From Clostridioides difficile ATCC 9689 = DSM 1296 (lineage in GTDB: Bacteria > Bacillota > Clostridia > Peptostreptococcales > Peptostreptococcaceae), in contig NZ_CP011968.1 in the NCBI RefSeq assembly GCF_001077535.1, positions 496,001 to 560,000 of the forward strand: 64,000 nt of DNA. Direction: 5' to 3'. Both the position numbers and the translations under genes were made by a program. The notes beneath the pieces are model-generated. The model was not told where the DNA came from. It did no database searches and saw only the letters and a program-made list of their open reading frames with translations. This document shows, in pieces, positions 39,725 through 48,414 of the stretch; the first letter of the stretch is position 1, and each line of letters opens with the position of its first letter.

Positions 39725-39815
39725 AAATATAAGATAGTAAATTTTATTGTTAGATAAGGGAAAACGTTATTAAAAATTGAATTAATGAGTAAATAAAAGT
39801 GGGAGGAAATAATAA

Positions 39816-41282
39816 ATGAAGAGAAAAGTTACAATTCAAAAGCAGGCTATATCTATAGTTTTGTTTATGGCAGTTTTATTTTGTGGGCTATTACTTCCAA
39901 TGATTAACAATAAGCCGGAATATAGTTTGCCAATAGAGTCAATAATGTTTATTTCAGCATCAATAATATCGCTATTTATAGTGGTTACAACAAATAAAAC
40001 GTGGGAAGAAGTATTTGAAAGTGGATTAGATGGTGTAAAAGGAGCTTTACCAGGATTAATAATATTATTAGTAATAGGTCCACTTATTGCAGGATTTATT
40101 ATGAGTGGATTAATGCCTATGTTAGTATATTATGGAGTTAAATTGATAAATCCAAGATTTGTATATGCTACAGCATTAATATTGTCAGCATTGTTTTCTT
40201 CATTTACAGGAACTTCCTGGGGATCAGCAGCAACTATAGGAGTTGTAATGATGGGGGTAGGTAATGCAATAGGAGCAAACAATGCTATTATAGCAGGTGC
40301 TATAGTAGGTGGAGCTTACTTTGGTGATAAAATGTCACCCCTATCAGATACAACAAATATAGCTGCAATAGCGTCAAAAGTTAATTTATATGACCATGTT
40401 GCATCTATGTTATGGACAACAGGTCCAGCAACTATAATAGCTTTAGTTATATATATTGCTTGTGGGTTTATATTCCCAGCAACAAATACAAATTTAAATA
40501 GTCCAGAAATAACTAGATTATTGGCAGATTTATCAGGAATGTTCAATTTCAATATAATTTTATTTATACCTCTTTTAATAGTATTAGTAGGTTCAGCAAT
40601 GAAAAAACCTGCAATACCAGTAATGACAATAGCAGCATTTTTATCACTTGCATTTGCAGTAATCTTTCAAGGTTTTTCTTTGGCAGATGTTCTTATAGGA
40701 CTTAACAGTGGATTCTCACTAGATATGGTAACTTGGCATGAATATGCAAAACCTATAGAAGGACAAGCTTATATATTAGGTTTTTTCCAAAAAGGTGGCT
40801 TCTGGGAATTAGGTAAATTATTGCCAATATCAACATCTATATTATTTGTTGTTGGAGTACTTGGAAGTATTGATGCTATGCCAGCAACAGTAAATGTGAT
40901 ATTTGGGTGGGTTAAGTCTAGAACGGCTATAATATGTTCTTCATTATTAACAGGAATAGCAATGATAGCAATGACTGCAAATGGTATAGCATGTAGTTTT
41001 GTAACAGCAGGTATATTTGGAGATAAATACGATGAGAATAATATAGATCGTAGGGTACTATCAAGAACTACAGAAGATACAGGTACATTGTTAGAAGTTT
41101 TATTTCCTTGGACACCAGCAGCAATATTTTTCACTCAGACACTAGGAGTTAATGTTGGAGAATACGCACTTTGGTCTATAGTGAACTGGGGAACTCCAAT
41201 TATAGCAGTAATCTTAGCAGTTACAGGGATAGGTACATATAAAAATTCAAAGGATAAAAAACAATCTAATAAAGTATCATAA
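39816..41282 (+). CDS. NhaC-family antiporter (gamma-lyase cluster)
   Basis: The protein has 488 residues and about 11-12 membrane spans. The motifs FSSFTGTSWGSAATIGVVMM and IVGGAYFGDKMSPLSDTTNIA (near residues 125-190) are the core of NhaC-type Na+/H+ antiporters. Some members exchange organic acids instead. It is followed by a PLP gamma-lyase gene after 99 bases, so it may move an amino acid or a product for that enzyme. A similar protein ends the ornithine operon (54975). Confidence 0.88.
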   Translation: MKRKVTIQKQAISIVLFMAVLFCGLLLPMINNKPEYSLPIESIMFISASIISLFIVVTTNKTWEEVFESGLDGVKGALPGLIILLVIGPLIAGFIMSGLMPMLVYYGVKLINPRFVYATALILSALFSSFTGTSWGSAATIGVVMMGVGNAIGANNAIIAGAIVGGAYFGDKMSPLSDTTNIAAIASKVNLYDHVASMLWTTGPATIIALVIYIACGFIFPATNTNLNSPEITRLLADLSGMFNFNIILFIPLLIVLVGSAMKKPAIPVMTIAAFLSLAFAVIFQGFSLADVLIGLNSGFSLDMVTWHEYAKPIEGQAYILGFFQKGGFWELGKLLPISTSILFVVGVLGSIDAMPATVNVIFGWVKSRTAIICSSLLTGIAMIAMTANGIACSFVTAGIFGDKYDENNIDRRVLSRTTEDTGTLLEVLFPWTPAAIFFTQTLGVNVGEYALWSIVNWGTPIIAVILAVTGIGTYKNSKDKKQSNKVS

Positions 41283-41381
41283 TGAATATTTTAACTTTAT
41301 TACCTAACATAGCTTATAAAAAATAAGCTATGTTAAATGTATTTTTCATATATAAAAATATTTCATAAGGAGATTTAGAAC

Positions 41382-42572
41382 ATGGATAAAAATAAATATA
41401 AGATAGAGACATTAATGAATCATGTAGGAGAAAATTTGGATGGCGATTATGGAGCTGTAAACCCACCTATATATCAATCATCAATATTCGCAAGAAGTAC
41501 ATATGAAGATATAGAAGCATATTTTGAAGGTTCAAAAGATGGATATCTTTATTCAAGAACTAAAAATCCTACTAATGATATTTTAGAAGCAAAGTTATCT
41601 GCATTAGCTAATGCTGAAGCAAGTATAACCTTTGGTTCAGGAATGGGTGCTATATCAAGTGCTATACTTCATTTTGTAAAAAATGGTGACCATATAATAG
41701 CTTCAAATAATTTATACAATCCTACAATGAACTTTATAACAAAGGAATTGAAGGAGAAAGGAAATATAGAAAATACAATAGTTGAAGGTGATAGAATAGA
41801 AGATTTTGAAAATGCTATAAAACAAAATACAACTTTAATATACCTAGAGTGTCCATCAACATCAGTATTTAAAATGCAAGATATAAAGGCAATTGTAGCA
41901 CTAGCAAAAACACACAATATAAAAACAGTAATAGATAATACTTGGGCTACACCATTATATCAAAGATGTATTGAGATGGGAATTGATTTAGAAGTTCATT
42001 CTTTATCTAAATATTTAAATGGACATTCAGATGTGGTAGGTGGATGTATTATTGGAAGTAAAAAAGATATAGAAGAAATAAGAGGGAGTGAATTAGCTTT
42101 ATATGGTGCAAAATTAGCACCATTTGAAGCATTTTTAGTTATAAGAGGTTTGAGAACTTTACACGCTAGATTATCAGTACATACCAAAAATGCTAAGGAA
42201 GTAGTTGAATTTTTAGATAATCATTCAGCAGTTACTAAGGTATATCATCCATTATCTAAATATTTTAATCAAAAAGAACTAGCAAAGAAACAGTTGCTTA
42301 ATTATACTGCGTTATTAAGTTTTGAAATAGACGCAAAGGATGTAAATGATGTTAAAAAATTTGTAAATAAATTAGATTTATTTAAAATAGGAGTGAGTTG
42401 GGGAGGCCATGAAAGTTTAGTATTTGCTCCAAATATAGCTATATTAAATGAAATGACTTTAGAACAAGCCAAGGCATTAAATGTGTCACCATACACAATT
42501 AGAATAAGTTTAGGTCTTGAAAATAGTGAAGATTTAATCAATGATTTAAATGATGCGCTATCCATTTTATAA
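41382..42572 (+). CDS. Methionine gamma-lyase or related Cys/Met PLP enzyme
   Basis: The protein has 396 residues and AAGGAG before its ATG. It belongs to the Cys/Met-metabolism PLP family: YSRTKNPTNDILEAKLSALA near 52, ITFGSGMGAIS near 78, VIDNTWATPLY near 183 and the PLP-binding lysine in HSLSKYLNGHSDVVGG near 205. It would split methionine, cystathionine or a related thiol amino acid to a 2-oxo acid and ammonia. The neighbouring antiporter favours catabolism. Exact specificity cannot be read. Confidence 0.82.
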   Translation: MDKNKYKIETLMNHVGENLDGDYGAVNPPIYQSSIFARSTYEDIEAYFEGSKDGYLYSRTKNPTNDILEAKLSALANAEASITFGSGMGAISSAILHFVKNGDHIIASNNLYNPTMNFITKELKEKGNIENTIVEGDRIEDFENAIKQNTTLIYLECPSTSVFKMQDIKAIVALAKTHNIKTVIDNTWATPLYQRCIEMGIDLEVHSLSKYLNGHSDVVGGCIIGSKKDIEEIRGSELALYGAKLAPFEAFLVIRGLRTLHARLSVHTKNAKEVVEFLDNHSAVTKVYHPLSKYFNQKELAKKQLLNYTALLSFEIDAKDVNDVKKFVNKLDLFKIGVSWGGHESLVFAPNIAILNEMTLEQAKALNVSPYTIRISLGLENSEDLINDLNDALSIL

Positions 42573-42764
42573 TATAATAAGCATATATGGAAAAAACATA
42601 TTAATTAAATAGTTTATAATGTACTTAGCAAAGAAAAATTATTATCAAAGTACCGTACATAAACATATCTATGTAGTGTATTTATAAAGTATAGGAGTCA
42701 AGTTTTAGATTGTAGTATAGATGTAGGCTATAAAATGAATATTAGATATAAAGGGGGAAGATGT

Positions 42765-44723
42765 ATGAAAAGAGCATATTATTCAAGTAGTGTAAATGAA
42801 TTTATAGTCAAAGATATTTTTACTATATTTGGTGAGATAACGTGTAATGATCAATTTGCGGCTGATGACTTACAAAAGAATACATGGAAAAAGGAAATTG
42901 GAATATTAAAAAGAGAGCTCTCAACTTTCAAAGATGGACACTTATTATTTGAGTATACAATACCACGAATAGGCAGTAGAATTGACAATGTGTTAATTTA
43001 CAAGGGCATTGTTTTTCTCCTTGAATTTAAAGTTGATGAAGACACTTATCCTAGGCATGCAATTGAACAAGTTACAGACTATGCCCTTGACCTTAATTGT
43101 TTTCACAAAGAAAGTCATGATAAACTTTTAGTACCAATACTTATTTGTACAAAAGCCCCTCAAAAAGACCAAAGAATAAGAATGATGAAGGAAAATATTT
43201 TAGAAACTTATTGTTGTAATGAGTTTAATATAGGAAAATACATAAAGAAGATTTGTACTACATATAATAGAAGTTCATTTAATTCAGACACTTGGATAAA
43301 CTCGTTATACATGCCAACTCCAACAATTATTGAAGCTGCACAAGCTTTATATATGGGCCATAATGTTGAAGATATTTCAAGAAATGATGCAAGTGCTAAA
43401 AATTTAAATCAAACAACTAAAGCTATAAATAAAATTATAGACTATAGTAAGACTCATAACAGAAAATCAATATGTTTTATCACAGGAGTTCCAGGAGCAG
43501 GTAAAACACTTGCTGGCCTTAATATTGCCATTGAGCGACAAAAAGTAGATGAAAATGAACATGCAGTCTTCCTTTCTGGAAATGGTCCATTAGTTGATGT
43601 TTTACAAGAAGCACTAGCTCGTGATGATGTAACCAGAAATGGAATACGAAAATCTGAAGCGATTCGAAAAGCGAAAGAATTTATTCAGATAATTCATCAT
43701 TTTAGAGATGAAGCTATATCTGTTGATACACCACCTATTGAAAGAGTCACAATTTTTGATGAAGCACAACGTGCGTGGGATGAACCTAATTTGACTAACT
43801 TTATGAAAAGAAAAAAAGGCGTATTAGACTTTAATATGTCAGAGCCTGAATTTCTTATTAGTATTTTAAATCGTCATATAGGATGGGCGACTATTGTTTG
43901 TTTGATTGGTGGAGGTCAAGAGATAAATAAAGGTGAGTCAGATGGAATATCAGGTTGGTTTGAATCACTAAGAAATAATTATTCTGATTGGGATGTTTAC
44001 ATATCAAATAAAATTATTGATGAAGAATATTCTAAAGGTAATTCTTTTGATGAGTTAACAGAAGGTGTTAATTATAGAATAATTGATGATTTGCACTTAT
44101 CTGTATCGTTACGTTCTTTTAGAAGTGAAAATGTATCAACCTTTGTTAAAGCTGTTTTGGATGTAGATAAAGTTGCTGCAAAGGAATTATATAATCAATT
44201 TAAAAAAGATTACCCTATATGTGTTACTAGGGATTTGGAATTAGCTAAAAAGTGGGTGAGAGATAAATCAAAAGGTTCACAGCGTTATGGAATGACTGCA
44301 AGTTCTGGAGCTAAACGGCTTCGAAAGTATGGAGTGTGGGTACAAAATAAAATTGATGCTACAAACTGGTTTCTTAATGGTAAGGATGATGTACGAGCTT
44401 CATATTTTTTAGAAGAAACTGCAACAGAGTTTGATATCCAAGGTTTAGAGCTAGACTGGACAATTGTCTGTTGGGATGGGAACTTAAGATTTAAGAATAA
44501 CCATTTTGAATACTATAACTTCAATGGAACTAAATGGCAGAACATCAATAAAGAAGATAATATACTATACTTAAAAAATGCATATAGAGTTCTTCTTACA
44601 AGGGCAAGGCAAGGCTTTATTATATTTGTCCCAATAGGTGATGAGAGTGATATTACAATGCAGCCAAATTTTTATAATGGTGTGTATGAATACTTAAAAG
44701 AAATTGGAATAGAGGAACTTTAG
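42765..44723 (+). CDS. Nuclease-like domain fused to a DUF2075 P-loop ATPase
   Basis: The frame is open from 42735 but AAGGGGG fits the ATG at 42765 (652 residues). Residues about 60-110 contain RIDNVLIYKG, LLEFKVDED and IEQVTDYALDL. The order Asp74, Glu87-x-Lys89 and a following Gln is that of a PD-(D/E)XK nuclease. Walker A GVPGAGKT starts at 241 and Walker B is TIFDEAQRAWDEP near 327. The rest is DUF2075, related to superfamily 1 helicases and Schlafen-type ATPases (QGLELDWTIV, then YRVLLTRARQGFIIFVP). The combination is common among defence proteins. It stands alone with its own terminator downstream at 44976. Confidence 0.8.
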   Translation: MKRAYYSSSVNEFIVKDIFTIFGEITCNDQFAADDLQKNTWKKEIGILKRELSTFKDGHLLFEYTIPRIGSRIDNVLIYKGIVFLLEFKVDEDTYPRHAIEQVTDYALDLNCFHKESHDKLLVPILICTKAPQKDQRIRMMKENILETYCCNEFNIGKYIKKICTTYNRSSFNSDTWINSLYMPTPTIIEAAQALYMGHNVEDISRNDASAKNLNQTTKAINKIIDYSKTHNRKSICFITGVPGAGKTLAGLNIAIERQKVDENEHAVFLSGNGPLVDVLQEALARDDVTRNGIRKSEAIRKAKEFIQIIHHFRDEAISVDTPPIERVTIFDEAQRAWDEPNLTNFMKRKKGVLDFNMSEPEFLISILNRHIGWATIVCLIGGGQEINKGESDGISGWFESLRNNYSDWDVYISNKIIDEEYSKGNSFDELTEGVNYRIIDDLHLSVSLRSFRSENVSTFVKAVLDVDKVAAKELYNQFKKDYPICVTRDLELAKKWVRDKSKGSQRYGMTASSGAKRLRKYGVWVQNKIDATNWFLNGKDDVRASYFLEETATEFDIQGLELDWTIVCWDGNLRFKNNHFEYYNFNGTKWQNINKEDNILYLKNAYRVLLTRARQGFIIFVPIGDESDITMQPNFYNGVYEYLKEIGIEEL

Positions 44724-44975
44724 GTTTAAAGTAAGGATGCTATTAAGTGGATTATTTGTAAAAAATTATCTTCCTTTATAATATATGAGAAAGTAAAACT
44801 TTTTAACTAAAGAATACATTCAAAAGATAATAAGAAAAAGGAGAGTAACAATTTGAGTTTATAAATAATCTTAATAATTTTCATCCAATCTAAAATTTAA
44901 ATGTGGTTTTTACTATAAACAGGACATTGGATTATATTGTAAGTTATATATTAGAGTAATTCTAATTTAGAGTTT
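44724..44975. other. Intergenic region after the DUF2075 gene
   Basis: It is AT-rich and no gene, repeat or RNA is visible. The stretch 45018-45238 beyond the terminator also holds only the promoter region of the next gene. Confidence 0.4.
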
Positions 44976-45017
44976 AAAAGAGATTACAACTTATTAGTTT
45001 GTATATCTCTTTTTTTA
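44976..45017 (+). terminator. Terminator after the DUF2075 gene
   Basis: AAAAGAGAT (44976-44984) pairs with ATCTCTTTT (45005-45013), with an inner ACAA/TTGT pairing, and runs into more T. It lies 250 bases after the stop. Confidence 0.7.
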
Positions 45018-45238
45018 ATAAAATCAATAATATATAAAACTATTGGTATATTTAATGACAATTCAAATATTGTATATAACCATAATGAAAGATATATAAA
45101 TAAAATTTTAAATATACTTAAAAATATATTAATATAATGTACATAAAAAATATCATCAATATATGATAAGATAAATACAATAGCAACATTTTATTAATTT
45201 TTTGGGTTTTTATATATTTAGGTACTGGGGTGATATAG

Positions 45239-46639
45239 TTGAACCAAGAGATATTTTTTAAAATAATGAATGAAATATTGGAAAATATTGATGAAGGGGT
45301 ACATTTTGTTAATAAAGACGGGAAAACTATAATCTACAATAATTCTGTACAAAAAATGGAAAAAATGAACAGACATGATATTTTAACCAATTCATTTTTT
45401 GATATAGTCAACAAAATGAAAATAAACAGGAGTACACTATTAGAAGTTTTGGAAAAAAGGGAAGTTATCAAAGACAATATTCAAAAATATCTGGATAAAA
45501 ATGGAAAAGAGATAACAGCAATTAATACTACAATACCAATTGATATTAAAGGCGAGTTTGTAGGGGCACTTGAAATATCAAAGAATATGACAACGATAGA
45601 AAATTTACTAAACAGAAATTATAAAAAAAATTTAGTCAATAAAGTTAGTAGTAGACAAAAAAAGGGTTATGAATTTGATGATATTTTAGGGGAAAGTAAT
45701 TTGATTAAAGAAGCAATAGCTAAATCTAAGAAAGCTTGCAAGTCTGATGCTTCAGTATTTATATACGGTGAAACTGGAACGGGTAAAGAGTTATTTAGCC
45801 AGTCCATTCACTATGGAAGTAATAGGAAAAACTATCCATTTATAGCACAAAATTGTGCAGCTTTGCCGGAATCACTATTCGAAGGTATTCTTTTTGGAAC
45901 TAGCAAGGGAGGATTTACAGGAGCAATAGATAGGCCAGGCTTATTTGAACAAGCTAACAAAGGGACATTGTTATTGGATGAGATAAATTCCATGCCTATT
46001 ATGTTACAGGCTAAACTATTAAGGGTTTTACAAGAAGGTTATGTAAGAAGGGTTGGAGGAACTAAGGATATACCTATAGATGTAAGAATTATTGCAACGA
46101 CAAATGAAAGTCCAAAGGTAATTTTAAACGAGCATAAAATGCGAAAAGATTTATATTATAGGCTTAACATAATTCATATAAAAATTCCTCCTCTTAGAGA
46201 TAGAAAAGAGGACATACCTCTATTGTGCAAAAAATTTATTTCAAAGTATAATAAAAAGTTAAATAAAAAAGTGGTAGGAATTTCAGATGAAGCTATTAAA
46301 ATTTTAAAAAATTACGATTGGCAAGGTAACATAAGAGAGCTAGAAAACATAATTTATTGTACTATGAGTATGATGGAAGATGAGGTACAAATAGAAACAA
46401 GTATGATTAATCTAAACGACTATTACAATCTTAAAGAGAATAAAGAGAGTAACAATTATTCTTTAAACGATTTGGAGGACAAAACACTTAGTAAGATTAT
46501 CAGTGAGATAGAAGAAAAGTATATATATGAATCATTAGAAAAGGCATCTTACAATATAACTAAAGCTGCATCAATTTTAGGTATGAATAGGCAAAATTTA
46601 CAGTATAAAATAAAAAAATATAATATCAAAATATTATAA
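45239..46639 (+). CDS. ordR: Sigma-54-dependent activator of ornithine genes (OrdR-like)
   Basis: The protein has 466 residues and starts with TTG, 6 bases after GGGGTG. One PAS domain lies at about 10-115 (DEGVHFVNKDGKTIIYNN). The AAA+ domain has Walker A GETGTGKE at 177-184, GGFTGA at 224-229 in place of GAFTGA, KGTLLLDEINSMP, and LRDRKEDIP. A Fis-type helix-turn-helix ends it (KAASILGMNRQNLQYKI). A -24/-12 promoter lies before the downstream ord gene, so it is the likely activator of the ornithine operon. It carries a different PAS part from the had activator, so it senses a different ligand. Confidence 0.87.
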   Translation: MNQEIFFKIMNEILENIDEGVHFVNKDGKTIIYNNSVQKMEKMNRHDILTNSFFDIVNKMKINRSTLLEVLEKREVIKDNIQKYLDKNGKEITAINTTIPIDIKGEFVGALEISKNMTTIENLLNRNYKKNLVNKVSSRQKKGYEFDDILGESNLIKEAIAKSKKACKSDASVFIYGETGTGKELFSQSIHYGSNRKNYPFIAQNCAALPESLFEGILFGTSKGGFTGAIDRPGLFEQANKGTLLLDEINSMPIMLQAKLLRVLQEGYVRRVGGTKDIPIDVRIIATTNESPKVILNEHKMRKDLYYRLNIIHIKIPPLRDRKEDIPLLCKKFISKYNKKLNKKVVGISDEAIKILKNYDWQGNIRELENIIYCTMSMMEDEVQIETSMINLNDYYNLKENKESNNYSLNDLEDKTLSKIISEIEEKYIYESLEKASYNITKAASILGMNRQNLQYKIKKYNIKIL

Positions 46640-46706
46640 ATAAGCAAGATAAAAAAACAAAATCAAAGTAAAATAAAAAAGCAAAATAGAGGAGCAAAAT
46701 TATTAT

Positions 46707-46738
46707 AAAAGAGCAAAATATTTTGCTCTTTTTTTTAT
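46707..46738 (+). terminator. Terminator of the ornithine activator gene
   Basis: A 12-bp perfect stem (46707-46718 with 46721-46732) is followed by T-rich DNA. Partial copies of the arm (AAGCAAAATA-like) precede it. Confidence 0.85.
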
Positions 46739-46832
46739 TTCTCATAAGAAATATTATTTTTTATTTATGAAAATACATAATAAAATAATTATAGTTTCAA
46801 CGTTCCAATAAATATTTACTTTAATTTTAAAG

Positions 46833-46848
46833 TTGGCACGATTTATGC
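46833..46848 (+). promoter_or_regulatory. Sigma-54 (SigL) -24/-12 promoter of the ornithine operon
   Basis: TTGGCACGATTTATGC has GG and GC 10 bases apart. It is nearly identical to the hadA promoter, including the sequence AAAG before it. Confidence 0.9.
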
Positions 46849-46894
46849 TTTAACTAATTATTGAGAATATATAAATTTTTAGGAGGGTGTATAT

Positions 46895-47962
46895 ATGAGA
46901 AAAGTAAGAGTAGGAATATGGGGATTTGGAGCTATGGGAATAGGTATGGCTAATATGATTCTAAAGAAAGAAGGTATAGAAATAGTATCTGTTTGTAGTA
47001 GAAGTACTTCAGGGAAAAGTATGTATGATGTTTTAGGAATTGAAAGAGGAGAAAGACCAGAAGTTATTATCAATAAAAATTATGAAGAAGTTTTTAGAGA
47101 AAAAAGTGTAGATGTTGTTTTGTTAGCAACTGATTCATTTACTAAAAAGGCTTTTGATAAAATAATTTTCTTATTAAATAGAAAAATAAATGTTATATCA
47201 ACAGCAGAACAAATGGCATATCCACAAGCTGATGATGCAGATTTAGCTAAAAAAATGGATGAAGTTGCAAAGGAAAATGGAGTAAGTATACTTGGAACAG
47301 GAATAAATCCAGGATTTGTATTAGATTTACTAGTATTGGCACTTTCAGGTACTTGTGAAGAAGTTACTAGTATAAAAGCTAAGAGAGTAAATGATTTATC
47401 TCCATTTGGAAAGTCTGTTATGGTGGAACAAGGTGTTGGAGTAACAAGGGAAGAATTTATAAAAGGTGTAGAAGATAAGACTATAGCAGGTCATGTAGGT
47501 TTTGTAGAATCAATAAATATGATAGCTGATGGATTAGGTTGGAAATTAGATAAGATAGAACAAACAAAAGAGCCAATAATGACTACAGTAGATAGAAAAT
47601 CTAAGTACGGAGAGGCATTGGCTGGAAATGTTGCTGGTTGTAGACAATGTGGATATGGATATGTAAATGGAGAAGTTTTAATTGAAATGGAGCATCCACA
47701 ACAGATAATACCAGAAGCAGAAGGTATTAAAACAGGAGACTATGTATCAATAAAAGGTATACCAAACATTGATTTACAAATAAATCCTGAAATACCTGGA
47801 GGAGTAGGTACTTATGCAATGATAGTAAACTCTATTCCATTAATAATAAATGCTAGACCAGGTCTTAAAACTATGTTGGATATACCAGTACCTAGAGCAA
47901 TAATGGGAGATATAAGAAATCAGATAGAAGTTGAATTGGAAGAAGAATCAAAGGCTAATTAG
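46895..47962 (+). CDS. ord: 2,4-diaminopentanoate dehydrogenase
   Basis: The protein has 355 residues and AGGAGG before its ATG. The N-terminal Rossmann fold reads VRVGIWGFGAMGIGMANMIL, with LLATDSF and later GTGINPGFVLDLL near residue 136. It oxidises and deaminates 2,4-diaminopentanoate to 2-amino-4-oxopentanoate with NAD(P)+. It is the first gene after the sigma-54 promoter, and the following ort/ora genes confirm the pathway. A 23-bp tandem repeat begins over its stop codon. Confidence 0.93.
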   Translation: MRKVRVGIWGFGAMGIGMANMILKKEGIEIVSVCSRSTSGKSMYDVLGIERGERPEVIINKNYEEVFREKSVDVVLLATDSFTKKAFDKIIFLLNRKINVISTAEQMAYPQADDADLAKKMDEVAKENGVSILGTGINPGFVLDLLVLALSGTCEEVTSIKAKRVNDLSPFGKSVMVEQGVGVTREEFIKGVEDKTIAGHVGFVESINMIADGLGWKLDKIEQTKEPIMTTVDRKSKYGEALAGNVAGCRQCGYGYVNGEVLIEMEHPQQIIPEAEGIKTGDYVSIKGIPNIDLQINPEIPGGVGTYAMIVNSIPLIINARPGLKTMLDIPVPRAIMGDIRNQIEVELEEESKAN

Positions 47963-48080
47963 TAAGATAACAGCTAACTAATTAGTAAGATAGCAACTAG
48001 CTAATTAGTAAGATAACAGTTAGCTAATTGGTAAAATAATGTTTAATTTAAAATAACAGTAAATTAATTAGTAAGGCAAT
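47957..48080 (+). repeat. 23-bp tandem repeats between ord and ortA
   Basis: The core AATTAGTAAGATA begins at 47957, 47980, 48003 and 48026 (period 23), with a displaced degenerate copy at 48066. The first copy contains the ord stop codon. They fill most of the 143-base gap to ortA. Confidence 0.85.
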
Positions 48081-48105
48081 AGTCAATTAATAAGGGGATG
48101 AAAAA

Positions 48106-48414
48106 ATGGATGCTAAAATTAATGATTGGGTTATTATACACAATATAGTATTGACTCCAGAAGAAAGAGCTCCACAAGTTCCAGAGGATACTAAGAAAGT
48201 ATCCTTAGAAATGTGGGTTAAAGGTTTTATACAAAGTGATGCTTCTATAGGCGACTTAGTAGAAGTTAAAACAATTACAGGTAGACTTGTAAAAGGTAAT
48301 TTACTTAAAGTAAATCCATATTATACTCATGATTATGGTAAATGTATACCAGAGTTACTCCAAATAGGAATCCAAGCTAAAGAAATATTATTTGGAGGTG
48401 TATATAATGAATAA
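48106..48414 (+). CDS. ortA: 2-amino-4-oxopentanoate thiolase, alpha subunit
   Basis: The protein has 102 residues, the usual size for OrtA, and GGGG ahead of the ATG. The sequence contains VIIHNIVLTPEERAPQVPED and HDYGKCIPELLQIG. With OrtB it splits 2-amino-4-oxopentanoate with CoA into acetyl-CoA and alanine. Its 3' end overlaps ortB by 8 bases. Confidence 0.92.
   Translation: MDAKINDWVIIHNIVLTPEERAPQVPEDTKKVSLEMWVKGFIQSDASIGDLVEVKTITGRLVKGNLLKVNPYYTHDYGKCIPELLQIGIQAKEILFGGVYNE

Noticed and set aside
47957-48080. CRISPR-like array between ord and ortA
   Set aside because: The repeats are directly adjacent with a 23-bp period and have no unique spacers.
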